44,478 bases of DNA from Bacteroidales bacterium UBA3810 (GTDB taxonomy: Bacteria > Bacteroidota > Bacteroidia > Bacteroidales > Paludibacteraceae). The position numbers and the translations under genes were made by a program. Every line of letters starts with the position of its first letter. The first letter of the stretch is position 1. A model generated the notes under the pieces. It saw nothing but the letters and a program-made list of their open reading frames with translations. It was not told where the DNA came from and did not search any database. Positions 25,705-33,970 of this stretch are shown one piece after another. Location: assembly GCA_002368645.1 (NCBI GenBank), contig DFEE01000034.1, positions 27,172 to 71,649 on the forward strand. The letters run 5' to 3'.

Positions 25705-26559
25705 TTATTCGTTTCTTTGTATAATCGTTATTTGAACGGTACCCTTCTCTATGGCATTAGTAGCTCCCTTGAGGGTGAAGTTTTTCTTCTTCATCACATG
25801 ATCAGGAACCGCCTCATCGCCGCCGATGGTGCGTTCCCGTTCTGTGCTGTTGTTGTCTGCCCAGTGGTCAAACTCCTCGCAATCAGTATCTTCTACTGTT
25901 ATCGTCTGGCTGTTCTTGATACCAAAACGAACAGAAGCACCCGTGGCACGGGCACGGGTGGCTATAAAGATGGTATCTGCATTGAGAATAAGGCATTTAG
26001 CCGAGTCGGTTCCGACAGCAGTTGAGGTCCAATAAGCGCCTTGAGTCATATCTACACTCTGACCGCCGTGGCGTATACCGCTGATTGGTAGGGTGATATG
26101 TTCACTCTCATCGTCACTCCGAATAATCCACCCCGCGCTGGTATATTCCTTCAGACTTGCCGCATTGGCACGGCCATACAGAATATACTGCCACTCTTCG
26201 GCGGATAAGGTCACATAATTGTCTCCCTCACCATTGACGGCATTCGCCCAGTCGTTGAAGGTTCCGCCATAAACTGCAGCATCCTCCAACGCGCTGATAC
26301 CCCAATAGTTATACGTACTTCCGCTCCAACCGAATAGGTCTATTACCGAACTCGGAGCACCACCTGTCACATTCTCTTCAGCGGCTCCCTCCGATACTAA
26401 AAAACTCCATTGGTAATTCGCGGTGGATAGACTCAGATTGCCGTCCGCAAACTGAACCTTACGACCTTCGGCGTCTATAGAAAAGAAACCGCCTGCTTGA
26501 GCAGTCAAACTGCCCAAACATATGCACATTCCAAATATGAGCGCACGTACGCGATTCAT
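25705..26559 (-). CDS. Secreted Bacteroidales surface protein with C-terminal repeat module
   Basis: A 284-aa exported protein. Signal peptide about 1-22 (ALIFGMCICLGSLTAQA), then GGFFSIDAEGRKVQFADGNLSLS, a start shared by a large hypothetical family of gut and rumen Bacteroidales (recalled; VQF-x-GNL followed by WSF and IDLFGWSGS). The last 60 residues (DCEEFDHWADNNSTERERTI ...) look like a degraded version of the InlB/Flg_new repeat of the two downstream genes. The frame is open far upstream to 27123, but that lies antisense in cstA; ATG at 26557-26559 follows the predicted transcription start by about 15 nt. First gene of the minus-strand surface operon. Confidence 0.72.
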   Translation of the reverse strand: MNRVRALIFGMCICLGSLTAQAGGFFSIDAEGRKVQFADGNLSLSTANYQWSFLVSEGAAEENVTGGAPSSVIDLFGWSGSTYNYWGISALEDAAVYGGTFNDWANAVNGEGDNYVTLSAEEWQYILYGRANAASLKEYTSAGWIIRSDDESEHITLPISGIRHGGQSVDMTQGAYWTSTAVGTDSAKCLILNADTIFIATRARATGASVRFGIKNSQTITVEDTDCEEFDHWADNNSTERERTIGGDEAVPDHVMKKKNFTLKGATNAIEKGTVQITIIQRNE

Positions 26560-26579
26560 TAAAACACCAAAAAATCGTG

Positions 26580-26611
26580 CAAAAATAAGGAAAAATTTGG
26601 ATATATGCAAA
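26580..26611 (-). promoter_or_regulatory. Bacteroidota-type promoter for the surface/glycan operon
   Basis: On the minus strand, -33 TTTG (26611-26608) and -7 TATTTTTG (26587-26580) with a 20-nt spacer. Predicted start near 26574, about 15 nt before the ATG at 26559. It interlocks with the cstA promoter on the other strand. Confidence 0.72.
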
Positions 26612-26627
26612 AAAAAGTGTATTTTTG
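26596..26627 (+). promoter_or_regulatory. Bacteroidota-type promoter for cstA
   Basis: -33 TTTG (26596-26599) and -7 TATTTTTG (26620-26627) with a 20-nt spacer. The two divergent -33 boxes face each other across 8 nt (TTTG-gatatatg-CAAA), the same geometry as at murI/dnaN. Predicted start near 26633, which rules out any translation start at 26605. Confidence 0.75.
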
Positions 26628-26670
26628 TGCGTTTTTTTGCGAAAAATATTACTATTTTGATACTTTCTCT

Positions 26671-28266
26671 ATGATTACTTTTCTCGTTTCTGTCCTTGCT
26701 CTCAACCTTGGATATGTATTGTACGGGGCGCTTGTGGAAAAAATATTTGGAGCTGATCCTCAGCGTCCTACACCGGCTATAACGCAACCGGATGGTGTCG
26801 ATTATGTGCCCATGAAACCCTGGCGTATCTTCTTGGTGCAATTCCTCAATATCGCCGGACTCGGACCTATCTTTGGCGCTATCATGGGGATTTTTTACGG
26901 TCCGTCGGCTTTCCTCTGGATTGTGCTGGGAACCATTTTTGCGGGAGGTGTACACGATTACCTCTCTGGTATGATGTCCGTTCGTATGGGAGGAGTATCC
27001 CTGCCGGAAATAGTTGGCGCTGAACTCGGTGACGGTATGCGTTATCTTATGCGCGTACTCTCTATCGTACTGCTTATCCTGCTGACAACCACATTCTTGT
27101 CGGGGCCTGCTACGCTCTTGCAAGGTATGAGCCCATTACCCTCAATCACCTTCCGGGACCACATGATACCTATCATCTGGGTACTCATCATTTTTGCCTA
27201 TTACATGCTCGCAACTGTACTCCCCGTGGACAAACTCATCGGACGCTTTTATCCCTTTTTTGGGGCAATGTTGCTCGTTATGGGATTTGGTATTATGCTC
27301 GTTATGCTGGGACGGCACGCTGCTGATATGCCTGAACTGACGGATGGACTCTATAACCGCCATCACAACGGATATCCGCTCTTCCCCATGCTTTTTGTGA
27401 CCATCGCTTGTGGCGCCATCTCCGGCTTCCACGGCACACAGTCGCCTATCATGGCGCGTTGCCTGACCAATGAAAGACAAGGACGTCATATTTTTTACGG
27501 GGCCATGGTTGCCGAAGGATTGCTCGCTCTCGTATGGGCTGCGGCTGCAGGGACATTCTTTGCCGCTACAGACCCTGAAACAGGCGCAACTGTCTATGGC
27601 ATAGAAGGCTTGCAACTCTTTGCCGCACAGCACCCCGGAGAGAATATCGCTGCCCTGGTTGTCGATAAAATATCCAAATCATGGCTCGGTTCTATCGGCG
27701 GTATCTTGGCGATTATCGGCGTTATTGCAGCGCCCATTACTTCCGGCGATACTGCCCTCCGCTCAGCACGACTCATCGTGGCGGACTTCCTCCACTTGGA
27801 CCAAAAGCCTGTCTTCAAACGCCTTATCATCGCGCTACCCCTCTTCGCACTCGTGTTCGGAATGGTCTTTGTGGATTTCGAAGTTGTTTGGCGCTATTTC
27901 GCATGGACTAACCAGACTTTGGCGACCATTACCCTCTGGACGGCTACGGTATATCTTGCCCAAAAATTTCCTTCTTCTACCGGTATAACAACGGGACCAC
28001 AACGGGACCACTACGGGACCACTACGAAAGGTAAACGAAACCTACGTGAAAGATCAACCTTATATCGCTATGGCTTCATGTTGACATTACTGCCCGCTCT
28101 TTTTATGACCATGGTGTGTGTCAGTTACATTTTTATTGCCCCCGAGGGCTTCAAATTTCACACGCTTGGGCTGGAGTGGCTCGCATATCTTATCGCCGCA
28201 CTGGTGACTATCGCTCTCCTCATTCTTTTTGCCTGGTGGCTGGCGCGAAGGAATAAAAAAGAATAG
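26671..28266 (+). CDS. cstA: Carbon starvation protein A (peptide/pyruvate transporter family)
   Basis: CstA-family proteins are inner-membrane carriers linked to peptide or pyruvate uptake under carbon limitation. The 531-aa product has the family signatures: QFLNIAGLGPIFGAIMG, GTIFAGGVHDYLSGMMSVR, ISGFHGTQSPIMARC and APITSGDTALRSAR, with many membrane segments. The open frame reaches back to 26605, but that is upstream of the predicted transcript start, so ATG 26671 is used. Near the C-terminal end, a loop between membrane segments (about residues 441-452) is encoded by a three-copy 11-bp tandem repeat. Confidence 0.93.
   Translation: MITFLVSVLALNLGYVLYGALVEKIFGADPQRPTPAITQPDGVDYVPMKPWRIFLVQFLNIAGLGPIFGAIMGIFYGPSAFLWIVLGTIFAGGVHDYLSGMMSVRMGGVSLPEIVGAELGDGMRYLMRVLSIVLLILLTTTFLSGPATLLQGMSPLPSITFRDHMIPIIWVLIIFAYYMLATVLPVDKLIGRFYPFFGAMLLVMGFGIMLVMLGRHAADMPELTDGLYNRHHNGYPLFPMLFVTIACGAISGFHGTQSPIMARCLTNERQGRHIFYGAMVAEGLLALVWAAAAGTFFAATDPETGATVYGIEGLQLFAAQHPGENIAALVVDKISKSWLGSIGGILAIIGVIAAPITSGDTALRSARLIVADFLHLDQKPVFKRLIIALPLFALVFGMVFVDFEVVWRYFAWTNQTLATITLWTATVYLAQKFPSSTGITTGPQRDHYGTTTKGKRNLRERSTLYRYGFMLTLLPALFMTMVCVSYIFIAPEGFKFHTLGLEWLAYLIAALVTIALLILFAWWLARRNKKE
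27991..28023 (+). repeat. 11-bp x3 tandem repeat inside cstA
   Basis: Three consecutive units acgggaccaca / acgggaccact / acgggaccact, followed by a partial acgaaag. Unit length is not a multiple of three, but three copies make 33 bp, so the frame is kept (encodes TGPQRDHYGTT). It lies in a predicted loop of CstA. Confidence 0.85.
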
Positions 28267-28309
28267 CATTTCATACTATTAATATCTTGTCCTACAACAG
28301 CTTTGGATT

Positions 28310-28897
28310 ATGACCGCACGTTTTATTACTTCTTCTACCGATGTCAAGGATTGCCTCCGACACTCGAAACCCGAATATGCCTTTATCGGGCGCTCTAATG
28401 TCGGAAAGTCCTCGCTCATCAATGCACTCTGCCATGACCCTAAGTTGGCGAAAACATCCCAAAAACCTGGCAAAACACTGCTCATCAATCAATTCCTTGT
28501 GGATGATGATTGGTATCTTGTTGACCTCCCGGGATATGGCTACGCACGGGCAAGTAAAGAGCAGCTTGCTAAACTCAAAACAATGATTGAGCGCTATTGC
28601 CTTTACCGTGAGCAACTTACATCACTCTTTGTCCTCATCGACGTGCGATTGGAACCGCAAAAAGTGGATATGGACTTTATTTCCTTCCTCGGAGAAAATG
28701 GCATCCCCTTTGCACTCGTCTTTACCAAAGCAGACAAACTGGGAACTGGTAGGCTCAAAATGAATGTCAACGACTATAAGCATAAACTCTTGGAACACTG
28801 GGAAGAACTACCACCCTGTTTCGTCACATCCGCTGAAACCGGCATGGGCACGGAAGAGTTACTCAATTATATTAACGAAATCAACAAATCCTTGTAA
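28310..28897 (+). CDS. engB: Ribosome biogenesis GTPase EngB (YsxC/YihA)
   Basis: A 195-aa TRAFAC GTPase needed for maturation of the large ribosomal subunit. Motifs are all visible: G1 GRSNVGKSSLINAL, G2 region GKTLLINQF, G3 DLPGYGYA, G4 TKADK, and the G5-like TSAETG. Length matches the family. It starts 43 nt after cstA with no promoter consensus between them, so it may be co-transcribed with cstA. Confidence 0.96.
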   Translation: MTARFITSSTDVKDCLRHSKPEYAFIGRSNVGKSSLINALCHDPKLAKTSQKPGKTLLINQFLVDDDWYLVDLPGYGYARASKEQLAKLKTMIERYCLYREQLTSLFVLIDVRLEPQKVDMDFISFLGENGIPFALVFTKADKLGTGRLKMNVNDYKHKLLEHWEELPPCFVTSAETGMGTEELLNYINEINKSL

Positions 28898-28939
28898 AAA
28901 TAGCGTTTTCGACCAAAATTAAATCAAAATGCAATTATT

Positions 28940-28971
28940 TTTGCAAATGTCCGAAGAATTTTGTACTTTTG
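28940..28971 (+). promoter_or_regulatory. Bacteroidota-type promoter for the EEP nuclease gene
   Basis: -33 TTTG (28940-28943), 20-nt spacer, -7 TACTTTTG (28964-28971). Predicted start near 28977 with a leader of about 77 nt that can form an AATAGT/ACTATT hairpin with a 15-nt loop (about 28988-29014). Confidence 0.72.
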
Positions 28972-29053
28972 CAAACTGAATTTGCAGAATAGTAACGAAA
29001 AAGAATGGACTATTAGCGTGAAATTTTGAAAATAACCTTAAATAACAATACAT

Positions 29054-30439
29054 ATGAAGAAACTTTACCCGTATTTTCTTTTCGCACTACTATCCCTTGC
29101 GGTTGTTCCTGTGCGGGCAATCACGGTAGCTGAAGCGTTGGCGATTGGCCAACAACTGGCTGTCGGTTCCACAACATCGGAAACATATACCATTGAAGGC
29201 TACGTCAATGTCATAACCCAGAATGCCTTCAATGAGAGTTATAACAACATGACCTTCTGGATTGCGGATACCAAAGGCGCTAAATCGAGTACGGCGGCAG
29301 GTGCCTTACAAGTCTATCGCGGCAGACCCGAGGTCGAACTCCAAAAAGGCGATAAGATTTCCGTTACAGCGAATATTAAACGTTTTAACAGTTCTACGAT
29401 TGAAACGGATCCCATGAATGCCCCTGTTACCCTATTGGAGAGGGAAGATATAGAGCCCGAACCGGAGCCCGCTATCGTCACAGGCTCGCTTAGGGTCTGC
29501 GCACAGAACCTGGAGAATTATTACTACAACTACGGCTATACGACCCGTGCTGATTATAATACCCCCGCCGGTTTTGCTGCTAAAACACGGAAAATCGTCA
29601 ACGCGATGCTCGACATCGACGCCGATATATATGCGTTCTGCGAGGTGGAGGCGAAACCCATTGTGCTCAAACAATTGGCGGACTCCATGAGCGCCCGTGC
29701 CGGAGTACCCGGCTTGTACGCCGCTGCCAAAGATGATTTTATTGACTATACCCTCGGAGATGGCGATGATAATCACATCAAGTCCGGCTTCATTTATCGT
29801 ACAGACCGAATTGAGACTGTAGGCACCAACCATGCTGCTTCTCCGGGTAGCGGATATTACTCCAAAACCATGCGCTATCAGGTCTTCCGCCAGAAATCGA
29901 CTGAAGGAAAGCTCTTGGTGAACATGAATCACTTTAAAGCATTCGCCGATGGAGCAAGCCAGCGTATTACTAATGCCTCCAATCTGGTGAACGCCATGAA
30001 TAATGCTACCGGAGACCCTGATTTCTTGCTTCTCGGAGATATGAACTGCGAATATGGCGAGGACCCTATGAATATCCTCCTTAATGCCGGCTATCAGGAG
30101 CAACTTTTGCGCTTTAACCCTAATGCCTATTCCTATTGCCATAACGGACTCTCGTTGATTGACCATGTCTGGGCGAATGCCTCTATGAGCGCCCAGATTG
30201 TTTCCGCATATGTCAAACATATCTGTACCTCTGACTGTACTCCGGGTTTGTATTACGCCGATGTTTATTCCGACCACGACCCATGTGTTGTGGAGATTGA
30301 ACTGAATGAATCGAAAACCGCTATCGAGGATGTTTATCAGCAGCAATCCGCTGTCTCAAAAATGCTCCTTAACGGACAAATCGTTATCATCATGCCCGAC
30401 GGAAAAGCATATTCCCTTATGGGACAACCTTTGCAATAA
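29054..30439 (+). CDS. Secreted endonuclease/exonuclease/phosphatase-family protein with OB-like N-domain
   Basis: A 461-aa exported protein. Signal peptide about 1-22. Residues about 23-130 resemble an OB-fold module (TIEGYVNVITQ, FWIADTKG, LQKGDKISVTANIK). An acidic Glu/Pro linker (132-140) leads to an EEP-fold nuclease domain (about 145-415): N152 in AQNLENYY, E197 in FCEVE, H293 in MNHFKAF, D329/N331 in GDMNCE, and D407/H408 in YSDHDP are the expected metal and catalytic residues. The last 35 residues (KMLLNGQIVIIMPDGKAYSL ...) look like a short Bacteroidales C-terminal sorting-type tail. It may degrade extracellular nucleic acid for nucleoside uptake, consistent with the nucleoside kinases downstream (inference). 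Confidence 0.85.
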   Translation: MKKLYPYFLFALLSLAVVPVRAITVAEALAIGQQLAVGSTTSETYTIEGYVNVITQNAFNESYNNMTFWIADTKGAKSSTAAGALQVYRGRPEVELQKGDKISVTANIKRFNSSTIETDPMNAPVTLLEREDIEPEPEPAIVTGSLRVCAQNLENYYYNYGYTTRADYNTPAGFAAKTRKIVNAMLDIDADIYAFCEVEAKPIVLKQLADSMSARAGVPGLYAAAKDDFIDYTLGDGDDNHIKSGFIYRTDRIETVGTNHAASPGSGYYSKTMRYQVFRQKSTEGKLLVNMNHFKAFADGASQRITNASNLVNAMNNATGDPDFLLLGDMNCEYGEDPMNILLNAGYQEQLLRFNPNAYSYCHNGLSLIDHVWANASMSAQIVSAYVKHICTSDCTPGLYYADVYSDHDPCVVEIELNESKTAIEDVYQQQSAVSKMLLNGQIVIIMPDGKAYSLMGQPLQ

Positions 30440-30485
30440 AAAATAATAATTGAACTTAATAAAAATCGAAAATCTAATTACTATT

Positions 30486-32648
30486 ATGGCTAAAGTTTAT
30501 CAAGCTAATGAAATTAAAAACGTTGCCCTCATGGGTGGCAGCGGTTCGGGCAAAACGACTTTGATGGAGTCGATGCTCTTTGAGTGTGGAGTGATTAAAC
30601 GTCGTGGCTCGGTGGAAGCACAATCTACTGTTTGTGACTATTTTCCGGTTGAGAAAGAATATGGTTATTCCGTTTTCTCAACGGTTTGCAATGTCGAGTT
30701 TGCAGGAAAAAAACTGAATATTATTGACTGCCCGGGTGCCGATGACTTCTGCGGAGGTGTGGTAACTGCCCTGCATGTCGTTGATACAGCGATCATCAAC
30801 CTCTCTTGCAACGGTGGCGTTGAAGTCGGTACACAGAACGCCTATCGCTATGCCGAGGCAGCTAAAAAACCTGTCATCTTCACCATCAGCAAATGCGACC
30901 ACGAGAACGCTAACTTCGAACAGGCGTTTGAGCAACTCAAAGAGAATTTCGGCAACAAGGTTGTCCTTGTTCAATACCCTGTTAACCCGGGTGCAGGATT
31001 CAATAGCGTTATTGATGTTCTGAAGAATAAAATGCTTGTTTGGAAACCCGAAGGCGGCGCTCCTGAACTTAAGGACGTTCCCGCTTCCGAAGCCGATAAG
31101 GTGGAAGAACTCCGCGGAGCACTCTGCGAAATGGCGGCCGAAGCCGACGAGGCACTCATGGAGAAGTTCTTCGAAGAAGGCACACTCTCTGAGGAAGAAA
31201 TGCTCAAGGGCTTGAAGGTTGTCTTTGCCGAAGCTGGTGTGTATCCCGTTCTCTGTGTTTGTGGTGCTAGGGATATGGGCTGCCGTCGCTTGATGGAGTT
31301 TGTCGGAGAAATGGCGCCCTCTGTAGCCGATGCCGTTAAACCGCTCTCTAAAGACGGCGCTGAAGTCGCTCCCGATGCTTCTAAACCCGCGTCACTCTTT
31401 ATCTTTAAAACATCTGTAGAGCCCCATATCGGTGAGGTGAACTACTTCAAGGTAATGCAAGGCACTATCCATACTGCCGACGATATGCAGAACATGGACC
31501 GTGGCTCCAAAGAACGTATATCACAGCTCTATAGCGTTTGCGGCTCTATCCGTATCCCTGTGGATGAAGTTGCTGCCGGCGATATCGCAGCGACTGTGAA
31601 ACTCAAAGATACACGCACCGGCAATACATTGAACGCCAAGGATTGCGACTTGACCTATCCCGCTATCGCTTATCCTGAACCGCGTTACCGCCGTGCTATC
31701 CGTCCGCAGAACGAAGCCGATGCCGAGAAACTGTCTGCTCTCCTCACCCGTATGCACGAGGAAGATCCTACTTGGCTCATCGAGCAATCCAAAGAACTGC
31801 GACAGACCATCGTTTCCGGTCAAGGTGAGTTCCACCTCCGTACACTCAAATGGAGATTGGAGAATAACGATAAGATGATGGTGGAATTTGATGAACCCAA
31901 AATCCCTTATCGCGAAACCATTACCAAAGCCGCCCGTGCTGACTATCGCCATAAGAAACAGTCCGGTGGTTCCGGCCAATTCGGTGAAGTACACCTCATC
32001 GTCGAGCCTTATGAGGAAGGCGTGCCCGTGAAGGAAGTATATAAATTCGGTAACCAAGAATACCGTATCTCCGTGAAGGATACCCAGGAAATCCCATTGG
32101 AGTGGGGTGGTAAACTCGTCCTTGTCAACTCCATCGTCGGAGGTGCTATTGATGCACGCTTCATCCCCGCTATCTTGAAAGGTTTGATGGACCGTATCGA
32201 GCAAGGACCGCTTACCGGCTCATATGCGCGTGACGTGCGTGTCATCATTTATGATGGTAAGATGCACCCCGTTGACAGTAACGAAATATCTTTCCGACTC
32301 GCCGGACGTAACGCGTTCGCGGAAGCCTTCCGCAATGCCGCTCCGAAAGTACTTGAGCCTATCTATGAGGTAGAGGTTCTCGTTCCGGGCGAAATGATGG
32401 GTGATGTGATGTCGGACATTAACGGTCGTCGTGGTATGGTACTCGGTATGGAAGCCGAGAAGAACTTCCAACGCTTGAAAGCACTCGTGCCGCTGGCGGA
32501 AATGTCAAACTATAGTACTTCTTTGAGCTCACTCACCGGTGGACGTGCTACATTCACCATGCACTTCAAGTCCTACGAACTCGTTCCTGCTGATGTTCAG
32601 GATAAGCTCGTTAAGGCATATGCTGCACAACAAGCCGAGGAAGAATAA
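30486..32648 (+). CDS. fusA2: EF-G paralogue with degenerate GTPase motifs (EF-G2 type)
   Basis: A 720-aa protein with all EF-G domains, including domain IV (GGSGQFGEVHLIVEP) and domain V (EPIYEVEVLVPGEMMGDVMSD). The G domain deviates from EF-G1: the P-loop is GGSGSGKT (17-24) instead of AHIDAGKT, the G3 motif is DCPGADDF (81-88) and lacks the catalytic His of PGH, and G4 is SKCD (135-138) instead of NKMD. Bacteroides EF-G2 has been described as translating without GTP hydrolysis and being needed for gut colonisation; this protein fits that type. A TTG at 30450 is in frame, but ATG 30486 (MAKVYQANEIKN) is the natural start. It overlaps the first kinase gene by one base. Confidence 0.92.
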   Translation: MAKVYQANEIKNVALMGGSGSGKTTLMESMLFECGVIKRRGSVEAQSTVCDYFPVEKEYGYSVFSTVCNVEFAGKKLNIIDCPGADDFCGGVVTALHVVDTAIINLSCNGGVEVGTQNAYRYAEAAKKPVIFTISKCDHENANFEQAFEQLKENFGNKVVLVQYPVNPGAGFNSVIDVLKNKMLVWKPEGGAPELKDVPASEADKVEELRGALCEMAAEADEALMEKFFEEGTLSEEEMLKGLKVVFAEAGVYPVLCVCGARDMGCRRLMEFVGEMAPSVADAVKPLSKDGAEVAPDASKPASLFIFKTSVEPHIGEVNYFKVMQGTIHTADDMQNMDRGSKERISQLYSVCGSIRIPVDEVAAGDIAATVKLKDTRTGNTLNAKDCDLTYPAIAYPEPRYRRAIRPQNEADAEKLSALLTRMHEEDPTWLIEQSKELRQTIVSGQGEFHLRTLKWRLENNDKMMVEFDEPKIPYRETITKAARADYRHKKQSGGSGQFGEVHLIVEPYEEGVPVKEVYKFGNQEYRISVKDTQEIPLEWGGKLVLVNSIVGGAIDARFIPAILKGLMDRIEQGPLTGSYARDVRVIIYDGKMHPVDSNEISFRLAGRNAFAEAFRNAAPKVLEPIYEVEVLVPGEMMGDVMSDINGRRGMVLGMEAEKNFQRLKALVPLAEMSNYSTSLSSLTGGRATFTMHFKSYELVPADVQDKLVKAYAAQQAEEE

Positions 32649-33289
32649 TGTATATAGCGATTGCAGGCAATATTGGGGCTGGCAAAACAACGCTGACCAA
32701 AATGCTCGCCAAGTATTACGGATGGGAGCCGCGGTTTGAGTCCGTGAGCTTCAATCCGTACTTGGAGGACTATTATACGGACATTAAACGCTGGTCATTT
32801 TGCCTCGAAACCTACTTCTTGAAAGAACGGTTTAAAGACCTCATGGCTGTCCTGCAATCACAACATACCATTATCCAAGACCGGTCTATCTTCGAGGGAG
32901 TCTATGTCTTTGTCCGTAATAACTATGAACGGGGAGACTTGGAGAAACGGGATTTCGATACCTATATGGAACTTTTCGGGCATATGAAACGACTTATGCG
33001 TTATCCCGACTTGATGATTTATCTACGCAAGACTGTACCAACGCTCATTGCGCAAATCCAAAAACGAGGACGTGACTATGAACAGGGCATGCAGATTGAT
33101 TATCTCAGAGACCTCAATGATCGGTACGAAGATTTTATCTACCACCAATACGAAGGACGTGTCCTCATTGTAGATAGTGACGAAATGGATTTTGAGAACC
33201 GGCCCGAGGACTTCCGCGCTATCATTAATAAGATAGACGCAGAGCTCTTCGGACTCTTTAGCGAAAATAATTGGAATAATAATTTATAA
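32648..33289 (+). CDS. Deoxynucleoside kinase (copy 1)
   Basis: A 213-aa deoxynucleoside kinase that phosphorylates salvaged deoxynucleosides in the cytosol. P-loop GNIGAGKT (7-14), the substrate-binding segment FESVSFNPYLEDYY, the DRS-type motif IIQDRSIFEG (about 76-85) and the LID-like QKRGRDYEQGM are clear. ATG overlaps the fusA2 stop by one base (TAATG). A diverged paralogue follows 12 nt later. The base preference (dA, dG or dC) cannot be read from the sequence. Confidence 0.93.
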   Translation: MYIAIAGNIGAGKTTLTKMLAKYYGWEPRFESVSFNPYLEDYYTDIKRWSFCLETYFLKERFKDLMAVLQSQHTIIQDRSIFEGVYVFVRNNYERGDLEKRDFDTYMELFGHMKRLMRYPDLMIYLRKTVPTLIAQIQKRGRDYEQGMQIDYLRDLNDRYEDFIYHQYEGRVLIVDSDEMDFENRPEDFRAIINKIDAELFGLFSENNWNNNL

Positions 33290-33301
33290 AACCTCGCGAG
33301 A

Positions 33302-33958
33302 ATGCATATTGCTATTGCCGGAAATATTGGCTGCGGTAAGACGACTCTTACCAATATGTTGGCGAAACACTATGGCTGGACTCCCCGTTTCGAGTCCGTG
33401 GATTTTAACCCATATCTGGAAGACTTCTACGCGGACATGAGCCGCTGGTCATTTAACCTCCAGATATACTTCCTCAATAAGCGCTTTCAGGATATCATTG
33501 ATATCTCCAAATCGCAAGAGTGGATTATCCAGGACCGTACAATCTATGAGGACGCCCGTATCTTTGCCCCCAATCTACATGAGCAGGGATATATGTCGGA
33601 CAGGGATTTTGATAACTACTCTGACCTCTTTGACTTGATGATGAGCCTTGTCAAAATGCCTGACCTCATGATTTATATCCGCTCCTCTATACCCAATCTC
33701 GTTGCCCAAATCCAAAAACGCGGCAGGGAATACGAAGCCTCCATGCGTATTGACTACCTTCAGGGACTTAACGACAAGTACGAGAAATGGATCTCCGAGT
33801 ACAAAGGCAAATTGCTTATTGTACCGGGAGATACTTGTAAGTTCGGCAATAACCCCGAGGACTTTAGGTGGATAACGGACCGTATTGATGCGGAACTCTT
33901 TGGACTCTTCCCATTTGAAAATACCGATGAAAGGGGCAAAGAAATTATAGAAGCGTAG
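33302..33958 (+). CDS. Deoxynucleoside kinase (copy 2)
   Basis: A 218-aa paralogue of the previous gene: P-loop GNIGCGKT (7-14), FESVDFNPYLEDFY, QDRTIYEDARIF and QKRGREYEASM. The DRS motif reads DRT here and the P-loop Ala is Cys. The two proteins look about half identical, so the duplication is old and specificities have probably split, as in bacterial dAK/dGK pairs. Followed 12 nt later by the recombinase gene. Confidence 0.92.
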   Translation: MHIAIAGNIGCGKTTLTNMLAKHYGWTPRFESVDFNPYLEDFYADMSRWSFNLQIYFLNKRFQDIIDISKSQEWIIQDRTIYEDARIFAPNLHEQGYMSDRDFDNYSDLFDLMMSLVKMPDLMIYIRSSIPNLVAQIQKRGREYEASMRIDYLQGLNDKYEKWISEYKGKLLIVPGDTCKFGNNPEDFRWITDRIDAELFGLFPFENTDERGKEIIEA

Positions 33959-33970
33959 TGGATAGGTTTA

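Noticed and set aside
26560..27123. N-terminal extension of the 25705-26559 protein (antisense to cstA)
   Set aside because: It lies opposite cstA, has the composition of an antisense frame, and is upstream of a well-formed signal peptide and promoter.
29432..30346. 304-aa antisense open frame in the nuclease gene
   Set aside because: Shadow of the EEP nuclease codon pattern; no recognisable motif.
31521..32204. 227-aa antisense open frame in fusA2
   Set aside because: Opposite a strongly conserved EF-G gene; no start context or domain of its own.
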